Assembly (NCBI GenBank): GCA_963799085.1
Contig: CAWCWA010000020.1
Location: 124,001 to 188,000 of the forward strand
Length of the DNA: 64,000 nt
DNA from: AP-15 sp963799085
GTDB lineage: Bacteria > Pseudomonadota > Alphaproteobacteria > ATCC43930 > CGMCC-115725
Reading direction: 5' to 3'
How positions within the stretch are numbered: position 1 is the stretch's first letter; each line of letters starts with the position of its first letter. The notes beneath the pieces are model-generated. The model was given only the letters and a program-made list of their open reading frames with translations. It was not told where the DNA came from and ran no database searches. A program made the translations under genes and the position numbers. Shown in pieces: positions 48,459-56,733 of this stretch.

Positions 48459-49719
48459 GTGGCGACGCCTTTTTTTGACGACCTCGAAATCCGCGACCCC
48501 GAGGCCCGCGAGAAGAGTTTGATGCAGGCGCTGCCGCGGGTGATCGCCGCGGCGAAGGAAGGTGCCCCCGCCTATCGCGACTTGCTGGCGTCGGTGCGGC
48601 CGGAGGAGGTGAGCGACCGAAGAGCGCTCGCGCAGCTGCCGCTGACCCGCAAATCGGCGCTGATCGATGAACAGCGTCGCCGGCCGCCCTTTGGCGGGTT
48701 TGCGGCGGCTTCGATCGAACTCGTTGCGGCGGGTCTTCGTCTCGCCTGGGCCGATCTACGAACCCGAAGGCAGGCGTCCCGACTATTGGCGCTTCGCTCG
48801 CGCGCTCTACGCCGCCGGATTTCGCGCCGGGGACCTCGTGCACAATACCTTCTCCTATCACCTGACCCCGGCCGGAGCGATGGTCGAAAGCGGCGCGGAG
48901 GCGTTGGGTTGCCCGGTGATCCCGGCCGGCACCGGCCAGACCGAGCAGCAATTGCGCACGATCGCCGATCTGAAGCCCGTGGGGTATGTCGGCACGCCGT
49001 CGTTTCTCAAGATCCTGCTCGACCGCGCTGCCGAAACCGGCACCGACGTCTCTTCGCTGCAAAAGGCGCTGGTCGGGGCCGAGGCGTTCCCGGCGGCGTT
49101 GCGCGCCGAATTCGCGGCGCGCGGGCTTGCCGCACTGCAGTGTTACGGCACCGCAGATCTCGGCGTCATCGCCTATGAGACCTGCGGGCCGGACGGTGCG
49201 GTCGGCGACGGGATGGTGCTTGACGAAGGGATTATCCTCGAACTCGTCCGCCCCGGCACCGGCGAGCCGGTCGAGGAGGGTCTCGTCGGTGAGGTTGTGG
49301 TCACGACCCTGACCCCGGAATACCCGCTGATCCGCTTCGCGACCGGCGATCTGTCGGCGATCCTGCCCGGGCGCAGCCGGTGCGGCCGCACCAACCATCG
49401 CATCAAGGGCTGGCTCGGCCGCGCCGACCAGGCGACAAAGATCCGCGGCATGTTCGTCCATCCGCAGCAGATCGCCGATGTGCTTCGCCGGCATCCCTCG
49501 ATCGGGCGCGTCCGGCTGGTGGTCGAGCGGCCGGGCGGCGACGAGATGACGCTGTTTGTCGAAACTGCGGCCGAGGGCGGTGGCACGGCCGGTGAACTGG
49601 CCTCGATCGCCGCCACATTGCAGGCGCTGACGAAATTGCGCGGTGCGGTCCGCCCGGCGCCGAAGGGGAGCTTGCCCGGCGACGGCAAGCTGATCGACGA
49701 TCGGCGGCCTCTCGATTGA
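48459..49719 (+). CDS. PaaK-like phenylacetate-CoA ligase/adenylate-forming enzyme (one frameshift)
   Basis: A PaaK-type AMP-forming ligase of about 420 residues, starting at a GTG at 48459 (MATPFFDDLEIRDPEAREKS). A frame change near 48720 leads to RRVFVSPGPIYEPEG, the family's N-terminal block. Then come DLVHNTFSYHLTPAGAMVES, ALGCPVIPAGTGQTEQQLRT, PVGYVGTPSFLKILLDRA, CYGTADLGVIAYE, TLTPEYPLIRFATGDLSAIL and GRADQATKIRGMFVHPQQIA. It activates an aryl or acyl acid to its CoA thioester. The usual Ser/Gly-rich P-loop is weak, as in PaaK relatives. It is followed after 31 bases by the DUF6065-oxygenase gene. Confidence 0.85.
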
Positions 49720-49750
49720 CGGGGTGATCCGCTGGAAGGCGCCGACGATC

Positions 49751-51280
49751 ATGAAGCTCAAATGCTACGCGCTGCATGAGCATCCGCCGGTCCTGGCCCC
49801 GGCGCGGCCGCACCGGCGCTGGATGGATGCGTTTCCCGACCGCCATGCCTATCGCTGCCTGCCGTTGTCGATTGCCAATGCGAGCGGCTGGGAAGTGCTT
49901 TGCCCCACGCCGATCGAAATCGCCTGGACCGGGGGCGAGGGTGCGGCAGATTTGACGATAACCGCGCTGAAGCCACTGCCGGGTGGCCGGCCGATCGAGC
50001 ATTTCTGCCGCTCGAACTTCACGCGGGGCATCGTGACGTTTCACACCGACTATCTGTTCGTGACCGATCCAGGCTGGGACCTCGTCGCCACCGGCCCGTT
50101 CAACGACCCCAAGGACAACGCCTGCCCGTTGACCGGCGTCATCGAGGCGGACTGGCTGCCCTATCCGTTCACGATGAACTGGCAGATTCTGCGGCCGGGA
50201 ACGGTGCGGTTCGAGGAAGGCGAGCCGTTCTGCTTTGTCTTTCCGACGCCGAAGCAGGCGCTCGTCGGCTGCGAGGTTGAAATCCACCGGCTCGCCGACC
50301 ATCCCGAACTGACCCGCCAGCATCAGGCATTCCGCGATGCCCGCGAAGACTTCATCAAGCGCGTGGTTGCCGGTGACCAGGCGGCGACGCGTCAGGCCTG
50401 GCAGCGCTACTACTTCACCGGGCGGCATCCGGATGGTACGGAGGTCGAGGGACATCTCGCCAAATTGCGATTGCAGGAGCCGGTCGATTTCCGGCCGCCG
50501 CTCGCGCCGGCATCGGCTTCCGCAGATCCGCAACCCGGGACCGCCTGGGCGCCGGGCAGCCTGCTCGACGAGATCTCGCCGGCTCAGAGCGACGCCAACC
50601 GCAAGGGTCGAGCGCGGATCGATGCGTTGGGGCGATTAGCCGATGGCAGCCGGACGAGTTGGGTCAAGACCGCGCAGGACGCCGAACGCGGCGGTTTTCT
50701 ATGTATCGAGGATTTCATGACGCCGGCGCAATGCGCGCGGCTCTGCGCTGCTTTCGCGGCGCTCAAGGATCGCCTCTACACCAGCAGCGACATCGACCCT
50801 TATTGGAATTCGCGGTTTGTCTGGCTCGCCGACATCCTTGCCGCCGATCCCGCCGCGGCGCGCCTGCTGATTGCCAAGCAGCGCGAAGCGGGCGAGCGGC
50901 TCGCCAAGTTCTACCGGCTGACCCGGCCGATCTATACCGACCTGACCCAGATCGTGCAGTGGCCTCCCGACATCTCCATGCCGCCGCACGCCGACAACGC
51001 CAATCCCGACGGAACGCCGCACCAGATGGCCTACCGCGATTTCGGCGGCATCGCCTATCTGAACGACGATTACGACGGCGGCGAACTCTATTTCACGGCG
51101 CTCGACCTGGCGGTGAAGCCAAAGGCCGGGATGTTTCTCGGCTTCACCGCCGGGTTCCATCACGAGCACGCCGTGTTGCGCGTGACCGGCGGCAATACCC
51201 GGCTGACCGCCCCGGCCTTTTTCACCTTTGCCCGCGAGCGGGCCGACCGGCTCGTCTACCCCGAGATACCGGCGACCTAG
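49751..51280 (+). CDS. DUF6065-like domain fused to a 2OG-Fe(II) oxygenase
   Basis: A 509-residue, two-domain protein from ATG 49751. Residues 1-235 resemble DUF6065: MKLKCYALHEHPPVLAPARP, RWMDAFPDRHAYRCLPLSIA, NASGWEVLCPTPIEIAW and FHTDYLFVTDPGWDLVATGP. From about residue 310 follows an oxygenase-like region with GFLCIEDFMTPAQCARLCAA. The Fe ligands are in SMPPHADNANPDG (H-x-D) and FHHEHAVLRVTGGNTRLTAP (distal His and 2OG-binding Arg). The two halves are usually separate. The function is unknown. It may act with the adjacent PaaK-like ligase. Confidence 0.75.
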   Translation: MKLKCYALHEHPPVLAPARPHRRWMDAFPDRHAYRCLPLSIANASGWEVLCPTPIEIAWTGGEGAADLTITALKPLPGGRPIEHFCRSNFTRGIVTFHTDYLFVTDPGWDLVATGPFNDPKDNACPLTGVIEADWLPYPFTMNWQILRPGTVRFEEGEPFCFVFPTPKQALVGCEVEIHRLADHPELTRQHQAFRDAREDFIKRVVAGDQAATRQAWQRYYFTGRHPDGTEVEGHLAKLRLQEPVDFRPPLAPASASADPQPGTAWAPGSLLDEISPAQSDANRKGRARIDALGRLADGSRTSWVKTAQDAERGGFLCIEDFMTPAQCARLCAAFAALKDRLYTSSDIDPYWNSRFVWLADILAADPAAARLLIAKQREAGERLAKFYRLTRPIYTDLTQIVQWPPDISMPPHADNANPDGTPHQMAYRDFGGIAYLNDDYDGGELYFTALDLAVKPKAGMFLGFTAGFHHEHAVLRVTGGNTRLTAPAFFTFARERADRLVYPEIPAT

Positions 51281-51295
51281 ACCGCCTCCGGTTTG

Positions 51296-51485
51296 TGGGC
51301 TCGTTGCGGCAAACGAAAATTCATCAAATTGTCTTACTTTCTTCAATCCTATGTCCCAATCCGCTCCCCATATAGGACACGTAAGGTTCAGCCTTACAGG
51401 TTTGTCCCCCAAACCTCGTACCCCGGTCGAGCAATCGACCGTCGGCCGCGCGGCTCCGGATTTCCCCCTCCGGAGCCGCTTTTTT
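51296..51485 (+). ncRNA. Possible small RNA ending in a strong terminator
   Basis: This 190-base stretch between the oxygenase stop and ccmA has no open frame of note. It begins AT-rich (near 51310-51350, TTGTCTTACTTTCTTC), has a hairpin GGTCGAGCAATCGACC at 51425-51440 and ends in a perfect terminator. The terminator loop contains CCCCCTCC, an anti-Shine-Dalgarno-like run seen in several alphaproteobacterial small RNAs. It could equally be just the 3' untranslated region of the oxygenase gene. Confidence 0.3.
51450..51485 (+). terminator. Rho-independent terminator upstream of ccmA
   Basis: Perfect stem GCGGCTCCG (51450-51458) with CGGAGCCGC (51471-51479), a loop of 12 bases and TTTTTTG. It separates the upstream unit from the ccm operon. 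Confidence 0.9.
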
Positions 51486-51522
51486 GCTTTCCCTCCGCGC
51501 CGAGGGTCGGGTAACCGGGTCT

Positions 51523-52191
51523 GTGCCCGATTTGATCGCCGAGGACCTGGTCTGCCGGCGCGGTGAGCGAATCGTCTTTTCCGGCGTTTCGTTCCGCATC
51601 GTGCCCGGCGACGCGTTGGTCGTGACCGGCGCCAACGGCAGCGGCAAGACAAGCCTGCTGCGGCTGCTGGCGACCCTGATCACGCCGGCAGGAGGCCGAC
51701 TGTGCTGGGGGGCCGCACCAGTGGCGGCCGATTTCTTCGCCTATCGCAGCCATCTCCACTATATCGGCTTTGAGGATGCGGTGAAGCCGGCGCTGAGCCC
51801 GCGCGAGATGCTGCAGTTCTGGATGGCGCTGCGTGGCCTCGGCAAGCGGCCCGCTGCGGCGGCGCTCGATCAGGCGCTCGAAGCCTTCGCGCTGTCGACG
51901 GTCGCCGATTGGCCCTGCCGGTGGCTGTCGTCCGGGCAGCGGCGACGGCTGGCGCTGGCGCGTCTGTTGGCGGCCCCGGCCCCGCTGTGGCTGCTCGACG
52001 AGCCGACTGGCGCCCTCGACGAGGACGGCCGGTCACAGCTTGTAAATATGATCGCCGAGCATCGCGCGAGGGGAGGGCAGGCCGTCCTCTCGACGCATCA
52101 CCCGCTCGATTTCTCGGGCGCGGTGAGTCTTTCGCTCGACCTTTGCCGATCGGCGAGTGGATCTTTTTCGCCCGATCCCGGCGGGCGCTGA
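51523..52191 (+). CDS. ccmA: Cytochrome c biogenesis ATP-binding protein CcmA
   Basis: CcmA drives release of heme-CcmE from the CcmABCD complex. I prefer the GTG at 51523 (VPDLIAEDLVCRRGERIVFS), 222 residues; a TTG at 51484 lies inside the preceding terminator. Walker A is VTGANGSGKTSLLRLLATLI. HYIGFEDAVKPALSPREMLQ, WLSSGQRRRLALARLLAAPA (signature) and PLWLLDEPTGALDEDG (Walker B) follow. It is the first gene of ccmABCDE-G. Confidence 0.93.
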   Translation: MPDLIAEDLVCRRGERIVFSGVSFRIVPGDALVVTGANGSGKTSLLRLLATLITPAGGRLCWGAAPVAADFFAYRSHLHYIGFEDAVKPALSPREMLQFWMALRGLGKRPAAAALDQALEAFALSTVADWPCRWLSSGQRRRLALARLLAAPAPLWLLDEPTGALDEDGRSQLVNMIAEHRARGGQAVLSTHHPLDFSGAVSLSLDLCRSASGSFSPDPGGR

Positions 52192-52193
52192 GC

Positions 52194-52859
52194 ATGACCG
52201 CTTTTGCCGGAATTTTTCGCCGCGACCTGTGGCTTGCCTTCCGGCAGGGCGGCGACACCGGGCTGGTGGTCGGCTTCTTCGTGCTGGCCGTCGTGCTGTT
52301 CCCGCTCGGCGTCGGTTCGGAGCCGGAAATCCTGCGGCGCATCGCCGCCGGGATCGTGTGGGTGGCGGCGTTGTTGGCGGCACTGTTGTCGCTCGACCGA
52401 TTGTTCGAGGCGGATTACCGCGACGGCGGGCTCGACCTTCTCGCCCTGGCGCCGATCCCGCTTGAACTGACGGTGCTGGCCAAATGCGCGGCGCATTGGG
52501 TTGCGACCGGGCTGCCGCTCGCTATCGCCAGTCCGCTCCTGGCGCTGGTCGTAGACCTCGATCCGCCGGCGATCGGAATTCTGGCGCTGAGCCTCTTGCT
52601 CGGAACCCCGGCGCTAAGCCTCCTCGGCAGCGTTGCCGCGGCGCTGACGATCGGCGCGCGGCGCCAGAACGTGCTGCTGCCGATCCTGATCCTGCCGCTT
52701 TACGTGCCGCCGCTGGTGTTCGGCGCCGGAGCGGTCGAGGCCGGTCAGATGGGCGTGGGCGTCAGGGCTCACCTGCTGCTGTTGGCGGCACTCTCCCTGG
52801 CGGCCTTGTCGCTATGTCCGTGGGCGAGTGCGGCGGCATTGCGCCAGGCGCTCGAATAG
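52194..52859 (+). CDS. ccmB: Heme exporter membrane protein CcmB
   Basis: A 221-residue permease-like subunit of CcmABCD, with six hydrophobic helices (VVGFFVLAVVLFPLGVGSEP, GIVWVAALLAALLSLDRLFE). The sequence FRRDLWLAFRQGGDTG at the N-terminus and LLPILILPLYVPPLVFGAGA near residues 160-180 are diagnostic. The start is ATG at 52194, two bases after the ccmA stop. Confidence 0.95.
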   Translation: MTAFAGIFRRDLWLAFRQGGDTGLVVGFFVLAVVLFPLGVGSEPEILRRIAAGIVWVAALLAALLSLDRLFEADYRDGGLDLLALAPIPLELTVLAKCAAHWVATGLPLAIASPLLALVVDLDPPAIGILALSLLLGTPALSLLGSVAAALTIGARRQNVLLPILILPLYVPPLVFGAGAVEAGQMGVGVRAHLLLLAALSLAALSLCPWASAAALRQALE

Positions 52860-52936
52860 GCCGCACCGCTTGCCCGCTGACGCGGGTTCCCGTTTGCGCT
52901 AAAAGCAGCCTTCTGCGGCGGCGACGAACAGATGCG

Positions 52937-53707
52937 ATGATCAGCCGATTGGCCAATCCGGCACGCTTCATGCGGCTGAGCGGCGCAGCGTTGCCTTGGC
53001 TCGCCGCGCTGACGGCGGCGGTGCTGGCCGTCGGGCTTTACCTGGCGCTAGTCGAGGCCCCGCCCGACTACCAGCAGGGCGAGGCGGTCCGGATCATGTA
53101 CGTCCATGTGCCGGCGGCGTGGCTCGCGCTCGCGGTCTATCTGTTTGTTGCTGTCGCGAGCGGCGTCGGTTTCGTCTTGCGCCATCCACTCGCCGAGATC
53201 GCCGCCCAGGCGGCCGCCCCTGTCGGCGCGGCGTTCACGTTTATCTGTCTTACTACGGGATCGCTGTGGGGCCGGCCGATGTGGGGCGCGTGGTGGGTGT
53301 GGGACGCACGGCTGACCTCGGTCCTGGTGCTGTTCTTCCTCTATCTCGGCTACATCGCGCTGGTGAACGCGTTCGACGATCCCGGCCGCGGCGCTCGCGC
53401 GGGCTCGATCCTGGCGCTTGTCGGCGTGGTCAATCTGCCGATCATCAAGTTTTCAGTCGATTGGTGGAACACGTTGCACCAGCCCGCGAGTGTGGTTCGC
53501 ATCGGCGGGCCGTCGATCGCGCTGTCGATGCTGATCCCGTTGTTGGTAATGGCTCTGGGTTTTGGCCTGCTGTTCCTAAGTTTGCTATTGCTGCGCTCGC
53601 GAACCCTTTTGATCGAGCGCAAGGCCTTGGCGCTGCGCCTCAACGACGGGATATCGCCGATCCGCCGACCTGCGGCGCGCGGCGGCGCGGCACTGCGGCA
53701 GCCATGA
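52937..53707 (+). CDS. ccmC: Heme-handling membrane protein CcmC
   Basis: CcmC presents heme to CcmE. The 256-residue protein starts at ATG 52937 (MISRLANPARFMRLSGAALP). The tryptophan-rich WWD domain is GRPMWGAWWVWDARLTSVLV. Conserved His residues flank it, in IMYVHVPAAWLALAVYLF and WWNTLHQPASV. It has six helices. The 77-base gap after ccmB is the largest in the operon. The stop overlaps ccmD as ATGA. Confidence 0.96.
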   Translation: MISRLANPARFMRLSGAALPWLAALTAAVLAVGLYLALVEAPPDYQQGEAVRIMYVHVPAAWLALAVYLFVAVASGVGFVLRHPLAEIAAQAAAPVGAAFTFICLTTGSLWGRPMWGAWWVWDARLTSVLVLFFLYLGYIALVNAFDDPGRGARAGSILALVGVVNLPIIKFSVDWWNTLHQPASVVRIGGPSIALSMLIPLLVMALGFGLLFLSLLLLRSRTLLIERKALALRLNDGISPIRRPAARGGAALRQP

Positions 53708-53880
53708 CGAGCGGCCTCGCCGGTTTTCTGGCGATGGGCGGATATGCCGCCTTCGTATGGCCGGCCTATGGGCTGACGATTGTCGTCCTGGGCGGGATGG
53801 CGCTTCTGTCCTGGCGGCGCTATTGGGCGAGTGTGGAGGCGCTCGAACGCCTGCAGCAAAGACCCGGCGGCCGACGATGA
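53704..53880 (+). CDS. ccmD: Heme exporter protein CcmD
   Basis: A 58-residue single-helix protein. MTSGLAGFLAMGGYAAFVWP, then a YGLTIVVLGGMALLSWRRYW segment typical of CcmD (an aromatic G-G-Y-x-x-F-V-W-P-A-Y opening). It stabilises the CcmABC-CcmE complex. It overlaps both neighbours by four bases (ATGA). Confidence 0.9.
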   Translation: MTSGLAGFLAMGGYAAFVWPAYGLTIVVLGGMALLSWRRYWASVEALERLQQRPGGRR

Positions 53881-54368
53881 CCCGCAAGCAGCAGCGTCTT
53901 GGCTTTGTCGCGCTTGGCCTCGCGGCGCTCGGCGGGGCCACGGCCCTGGTGCTTTCTGCCTTCAGCGACAATCTGGTGTTCTTCTACAGCCCGAGCGATC
54001 TGAAAACGCAGCATGTCGCGGCCGATCGACGGGTGCGGATCGGCGGGCTGGTCGAGAAGGACAGCCTGGAACGCGGCGACGGACAGAATGTCTCGTTCCG
54101 CATCACCGACGGCAGCAATGATATCGGCGTCGTTTATCGCGGCGCTCTGCCGGATCTGTTCCGCGAGGGACAGGGTGTGGTGGCCGAGGGCCGAGTGCGC
54201 GCCGACGGCAGTTTCGCCGCCGCGACCGTGCTCGCCAAGCATGACGAGAACTACATGCCGCGCGAGGTCGTCGACGCGCTGAAAAAGAGCGGCCATTGGC
54301 GGGAGGGCGAGGCCGCGGTCAAACCCGCTGCCGCCATCGGGGGATCGCCGAGCATGCCGAGGCAATGA
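53877..54368 (+). CDS. ccmE: Periplasmic heme chaperone CcmE
   Basis: CcmE carries heme covalently to cytochrome c. The 163-residue protein has an N-terminal membrane anchor (LGFVALGLAALGGATALVLS) and an OB fold (RVRIGGLVEKDSLERGDGQN, VSFRITDGSNDIGVVYRGAL). The heme-binding motif is LAKHDENYMP, with the covalent-heme His and the later Tyr. The C-terminal tail is longer and Pro-rich. ccmF, which usually follows, is absent; ccmG comes next with an ATGA overlap. Confidence 0.95.
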   Translation: MTRKQQRLGFVALGLAALGGATALVLSAFSDNLVFFYSPSDLKTQHVAADRRVRIGGLVEKDSLERGDGQNVSFRITDGSNDIGVVYRGALPDLFREGQGVVAEGRVRADGSFAAATVLAKHDENYMPREVVDALKKSGHWREGEAAVKPAAAIGGSPSMPRQ

Positions 54369-54913
54369 TCCGCAAGCTCGCCTTCATCCTGCCGGTGCTG
54401 TTGTTCGCGGGATTGCTTGCAGTGTTTTCGATGGGGTTGACCCAGGACCCGCATCGGCTGCCGTCGGCGCTGATTGACCGACCCGCCCCCGATTTCGCGC
54501 TTCCCGCCCTCTACGCCGGCGCGCCCGGGCTGAGCCGCAAGGATCTCGAAGGCGGCGTCAGGCTCGTCAATTTTTTCGCCTCCTGGTGCTTGCCCTGCCG
54601 TGATGAGCAACCGCAATTGATGCTGCTCGCGCACCGGCCGGGCATCGTGATCGAGGGGATTGCCTACAAGGACAAGCCCGAGGAGGCCCGCCATTTTCTC
54701 GAGCGCCTCGGCGACCCGTTTCGCCGGATCGGCGTCGATCAGGATGGCCGGACGGCGATCGATTTCGGCGTCTACGGCGTGCCCGAGACCTATCTCGTCG
54801 ATGCGTCCGGCCACATCCGCTACCGCCATGTCGGACCGTTGACGGCGGCCGATGTCGATCGCAAGATTTTGCCCCGGATCGCGCGGTTGGAAGCAGCTGC
54901 CCGAGCGGAATGA
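54365..54913 (+). CDS. ccmG: Thiol:disulfide interchange protein CcmG (DsbE)
   Basis: CcmG keeps apocytochrome or CcmH cysteines reduced. The 182-residue protein has an N-terminal anchor (LAFILPVLLFAGLLAVFSMG), DRPAPDFALPALYAGAPGLS, and the thioredoxin active site FFASWCLPCRDEQPQLMLL (C-x-x-C). YGVPETYLVDASGHIRYRHV, with the cis-Pro loop, follows. It is the last ccm gene of this operon; ccmF and ccmH must be elsewhere if the pathway is complete. Confidence 0.94.
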   Translation: MIRKLAFILPVLLFAGLLAVFSMGLTQDPHRLPSALIDRPAPDFALPALYAGAPGLSRKDLEGGVRLVNFFASWCLPCRDEQPQLMLLAHRPGIVIEGIAYKDKPEEARHFLERLGDPFRRIGVDQDGRTAIDFGVYGVPETYLVDASGHIRYRHVGPLTAADVDRKILPRIARLEAAARAE

Positions 54914-54917
54914 CGCC

Positions 54918-55472
54918 CTACGGTTCGGGCTCGCGGTCGCCGCTCGAAAACGCGGCAAGATAGGCCGGCAGATCGCTCCAACCGTAACCCGAAGCTGCGA
55001 CCGACGCGCCGCCTACGGGAAAAGTCCGGCGACTTACGGCCCGCCCGCCGAGCCGCTCGTAGAAGAACCGCGACGGATTTTCGCTCAGCACAAAGATGAT
55101 CGCGGAATTTCGGCCGCAATCGACGAGGCGGCGAAAGAGCGCGATCAGGAGCCGCCTTCCGATCCCGCGATCCTGCCAATCGGGAGCGACGTAGAGCGTG
55201 AATACTTCACCGGCGAAATTGCGGTCGCCGCGGTTCGCGCCGCAACTGCCAAAACCGACGACGGCGCCCTCGTCATCGACTGCAACCCGCACGTCGAGCG
55301 GTTGGTGCTGGATCACCCGGCGCCAGCCGACCTCGCGGCGCTCTGCTGACAGCCCGACCAGATAGCCAGTCGTCAGCACTCCGGCATAAGTCGCGCGCCA
55401 AGTCTCGACATCGATCCGGGCGATGCCGCGCGCATCTTCCGGCCGCGCCGGTCGGATAATGATGTCGCCCAT
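54918..55472 (-). CDS. GNAT-family N-acetyltransferase
   Basis: A 184-residue acyltransferase starting at ATG 55472 (MGDIIIRPARPEDARGIARI). The acetyl-CoA pyrophosphate loop is VAPDWQDRGIGRRLLIALFR (Q/R-x-x-G-x-G/A), preceded by the V-F-T-L-Y-V strand. FVLSENPSRFFYERLGGRAV is the usual C-terminal block. Upstream frame residues to 55556 are not conserved. The substrate is unknown. It is convergent with ccmG. Confidence 0.88.
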   Translation of the reverse strand: MGDIIIRPARPEDARGIARIDVETWRATYAGVLTTGYLVGLSAERREVGWRRVIQHQPLDVRVAVDDEGAVVGFGSCGANRGDRNFAGEVFTLYVAPDWQDRGIGRRLLIALFRRLVDCGRNSAIIFVLSENPSRFFYERLGGRAVSRRTFPVGGASVAASGYGWSDLPAYLAAFSSGDREPEP

Positions 55473-55573
55473 CGCCCGCATTCTGCCCGGTTTTGCGGCG
55501 GGCGGGGAGGCCTCATGCAAATACCGTCCGGATCGGGTAATATTCGGCCTTGCCATTGGGCGGGAGGCGGGCC

Positions 55574-56086
55574 ATGCCCACCGACTACTTTGCGACCTTC
55601 GCGCGCTACAACGCCTGGGCCAACGCGCGGCTCTACGACGCCTGCGAAACGCTCGGCCTGTCGGATTATTTCGGCGATGGCCCCGACCAGTCGGGATCGC
55701 TGCATGCCGTTCTGAACCGCATTTTGGTTGGCGACCGGATTTGGATCGCCCGGATCGAGGGGCGGACCCCGACCAACCTGCGGTTTGACCAGATCCTTTA
55801 TGGCGACCGCATCGGCCTGAAGATCGCGCGGGTGGCCGAGGACGAGCATATCCGGAACATTGTCGCGGGCATCTCGGCGGCGGCCCTCGAACGGCCGCTC
55901 GAATACCGCGACGCCCGCGGCGATCGCCGCGAGGTGCCGCTGGAGTTGGCGCTCGGGCACTTCTTCAACCGGCAGACCCATCATCGCGGCCGGGCGCACG
56001 CGATCCTGGCTCAGACGATGCCGCTTCCGCCATCGCTCGAACTGATCGATTTCGTCCGCGGCGAAAGTGCTACCCCGGGTTCGTAG
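55574..56086 (+). CDS. DinB-family protein
   Basis: A 170-residue protein of the DinB four-helix fold. It begins MPTDYFATFARYNAWANARL with the conserved Y-N-x-W-A-N opening, and carries the His residues of the metal site in GSLHAVLNRILVGDRIW and FNRQTHHRGRAHAILAQ. The family includes metal-dependent thiol transferases, often linked to mycothiol or bacillithiol; a specific reaction cannot be assigned here. Confidence 0.88.
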   Translation: MPTDYFATFARYNAWANARLYDACETLGLSDYFGDGPDQSGSLHAVLNRILVGDRIWIARIEGRTPTNLRFDQILYGDRIGLKIARVAEDEHIRNIVAGISAAALERPLEYRDARGDRREVPLELALGHFFNRQTHHRGRAHAILAQTMPLPPSLELIDFVRGESATPGS

Positions 56087-56149
56087 CCCGGCGCGCCGAG
56101 ACCTTTTGCGGCATGGCTTCGACCCTCCGCTGCGGCTATCCTGCGGGGC

Positions 56150-56716
56150 ATGAGGCGATATCGTGAAATCTCTTTCGGACTGCTCGCGTTGATGCTTTTG
56201 CTCGCTCCGCCCCCGGCCGGGGCGGCAAAGGCGAAGAAGCCCCCGCAAACAAAGCACGCGGCCACGGCCCGGACCGAGCGGCTGGGAACGGTCAATGCGT
56301 GGACTGCCTACCTTTACAAGGAGAAGACGGGAAAAGTGTGCTATATCGCCGGTGATCCGGTGAAATCCGAGTCGGCGGGCATCAAGCGCAAACAGCCGAC
56401 GGCGATGGTGACCCACCGGCCGGAAGAGAACGTGTCCAATGTCGTCAGTTTTGTCGTGGGGACGCCGCTGAAACCGGACAGCAATGTGACGCTCGATATC
56501 GACGGCTCCAAGTTCGAGCTTTTCACCAAGGACGATACCGCCTGGGCCCGCACCTCGGACCTCGACAAGACGATCGTCGAGGCCATGATCAAGGGCAAGC
56601 AGGCAATCGCCAAGGGCGTCCCGGCGAAGGGTGCGGCGACGACCGACACCTATTCGCTCGTCGGGTTCACGCAGGCGCTGGGACTGATCGACAAGGCCTG
56701 CGGCATCAATCGCTGA
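56150..56716 (+). CDS. Invasion-associated locus B (IalB)-family periplasmic protein
   Basis: A 188-residue protein with a signal peptide (ISFGLLALMLLLAPPPAGAA). The mature part has VNAWTAYLYKEKTGKVCYIA, FVVGTPLKPDSNVTLDIDGS and YSLVGFTQALGLIDKACGIN. The two Cys (VCY and KACG) are the conserved pair of the family. The name comes from Bartonella, but members are widespread in non-pathogenic alphaproteobacteria. The function is not settled. It lies 17 bases upstream of rlmN. Confidence 0.85.
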   Translation: MRRYREISFGLLALMLLLAPPPAGAAKAKKPPQTKHAATARTERLGTVNAWTAYLYKEKTGKVCYIAGDPVKSESAGIKRKQPTAMVTHRPEENVSNVVSFVVGTPLKPDSNVTLDIDGSKFELFTKDDTAWARTSDLDKTIVEAMIKGKQAIAKGVPAKGAATTDTYSLVGFTQALGLIDKACGINR

Positions 56717-56733
56717 GCGGCGCGGATCGATCC

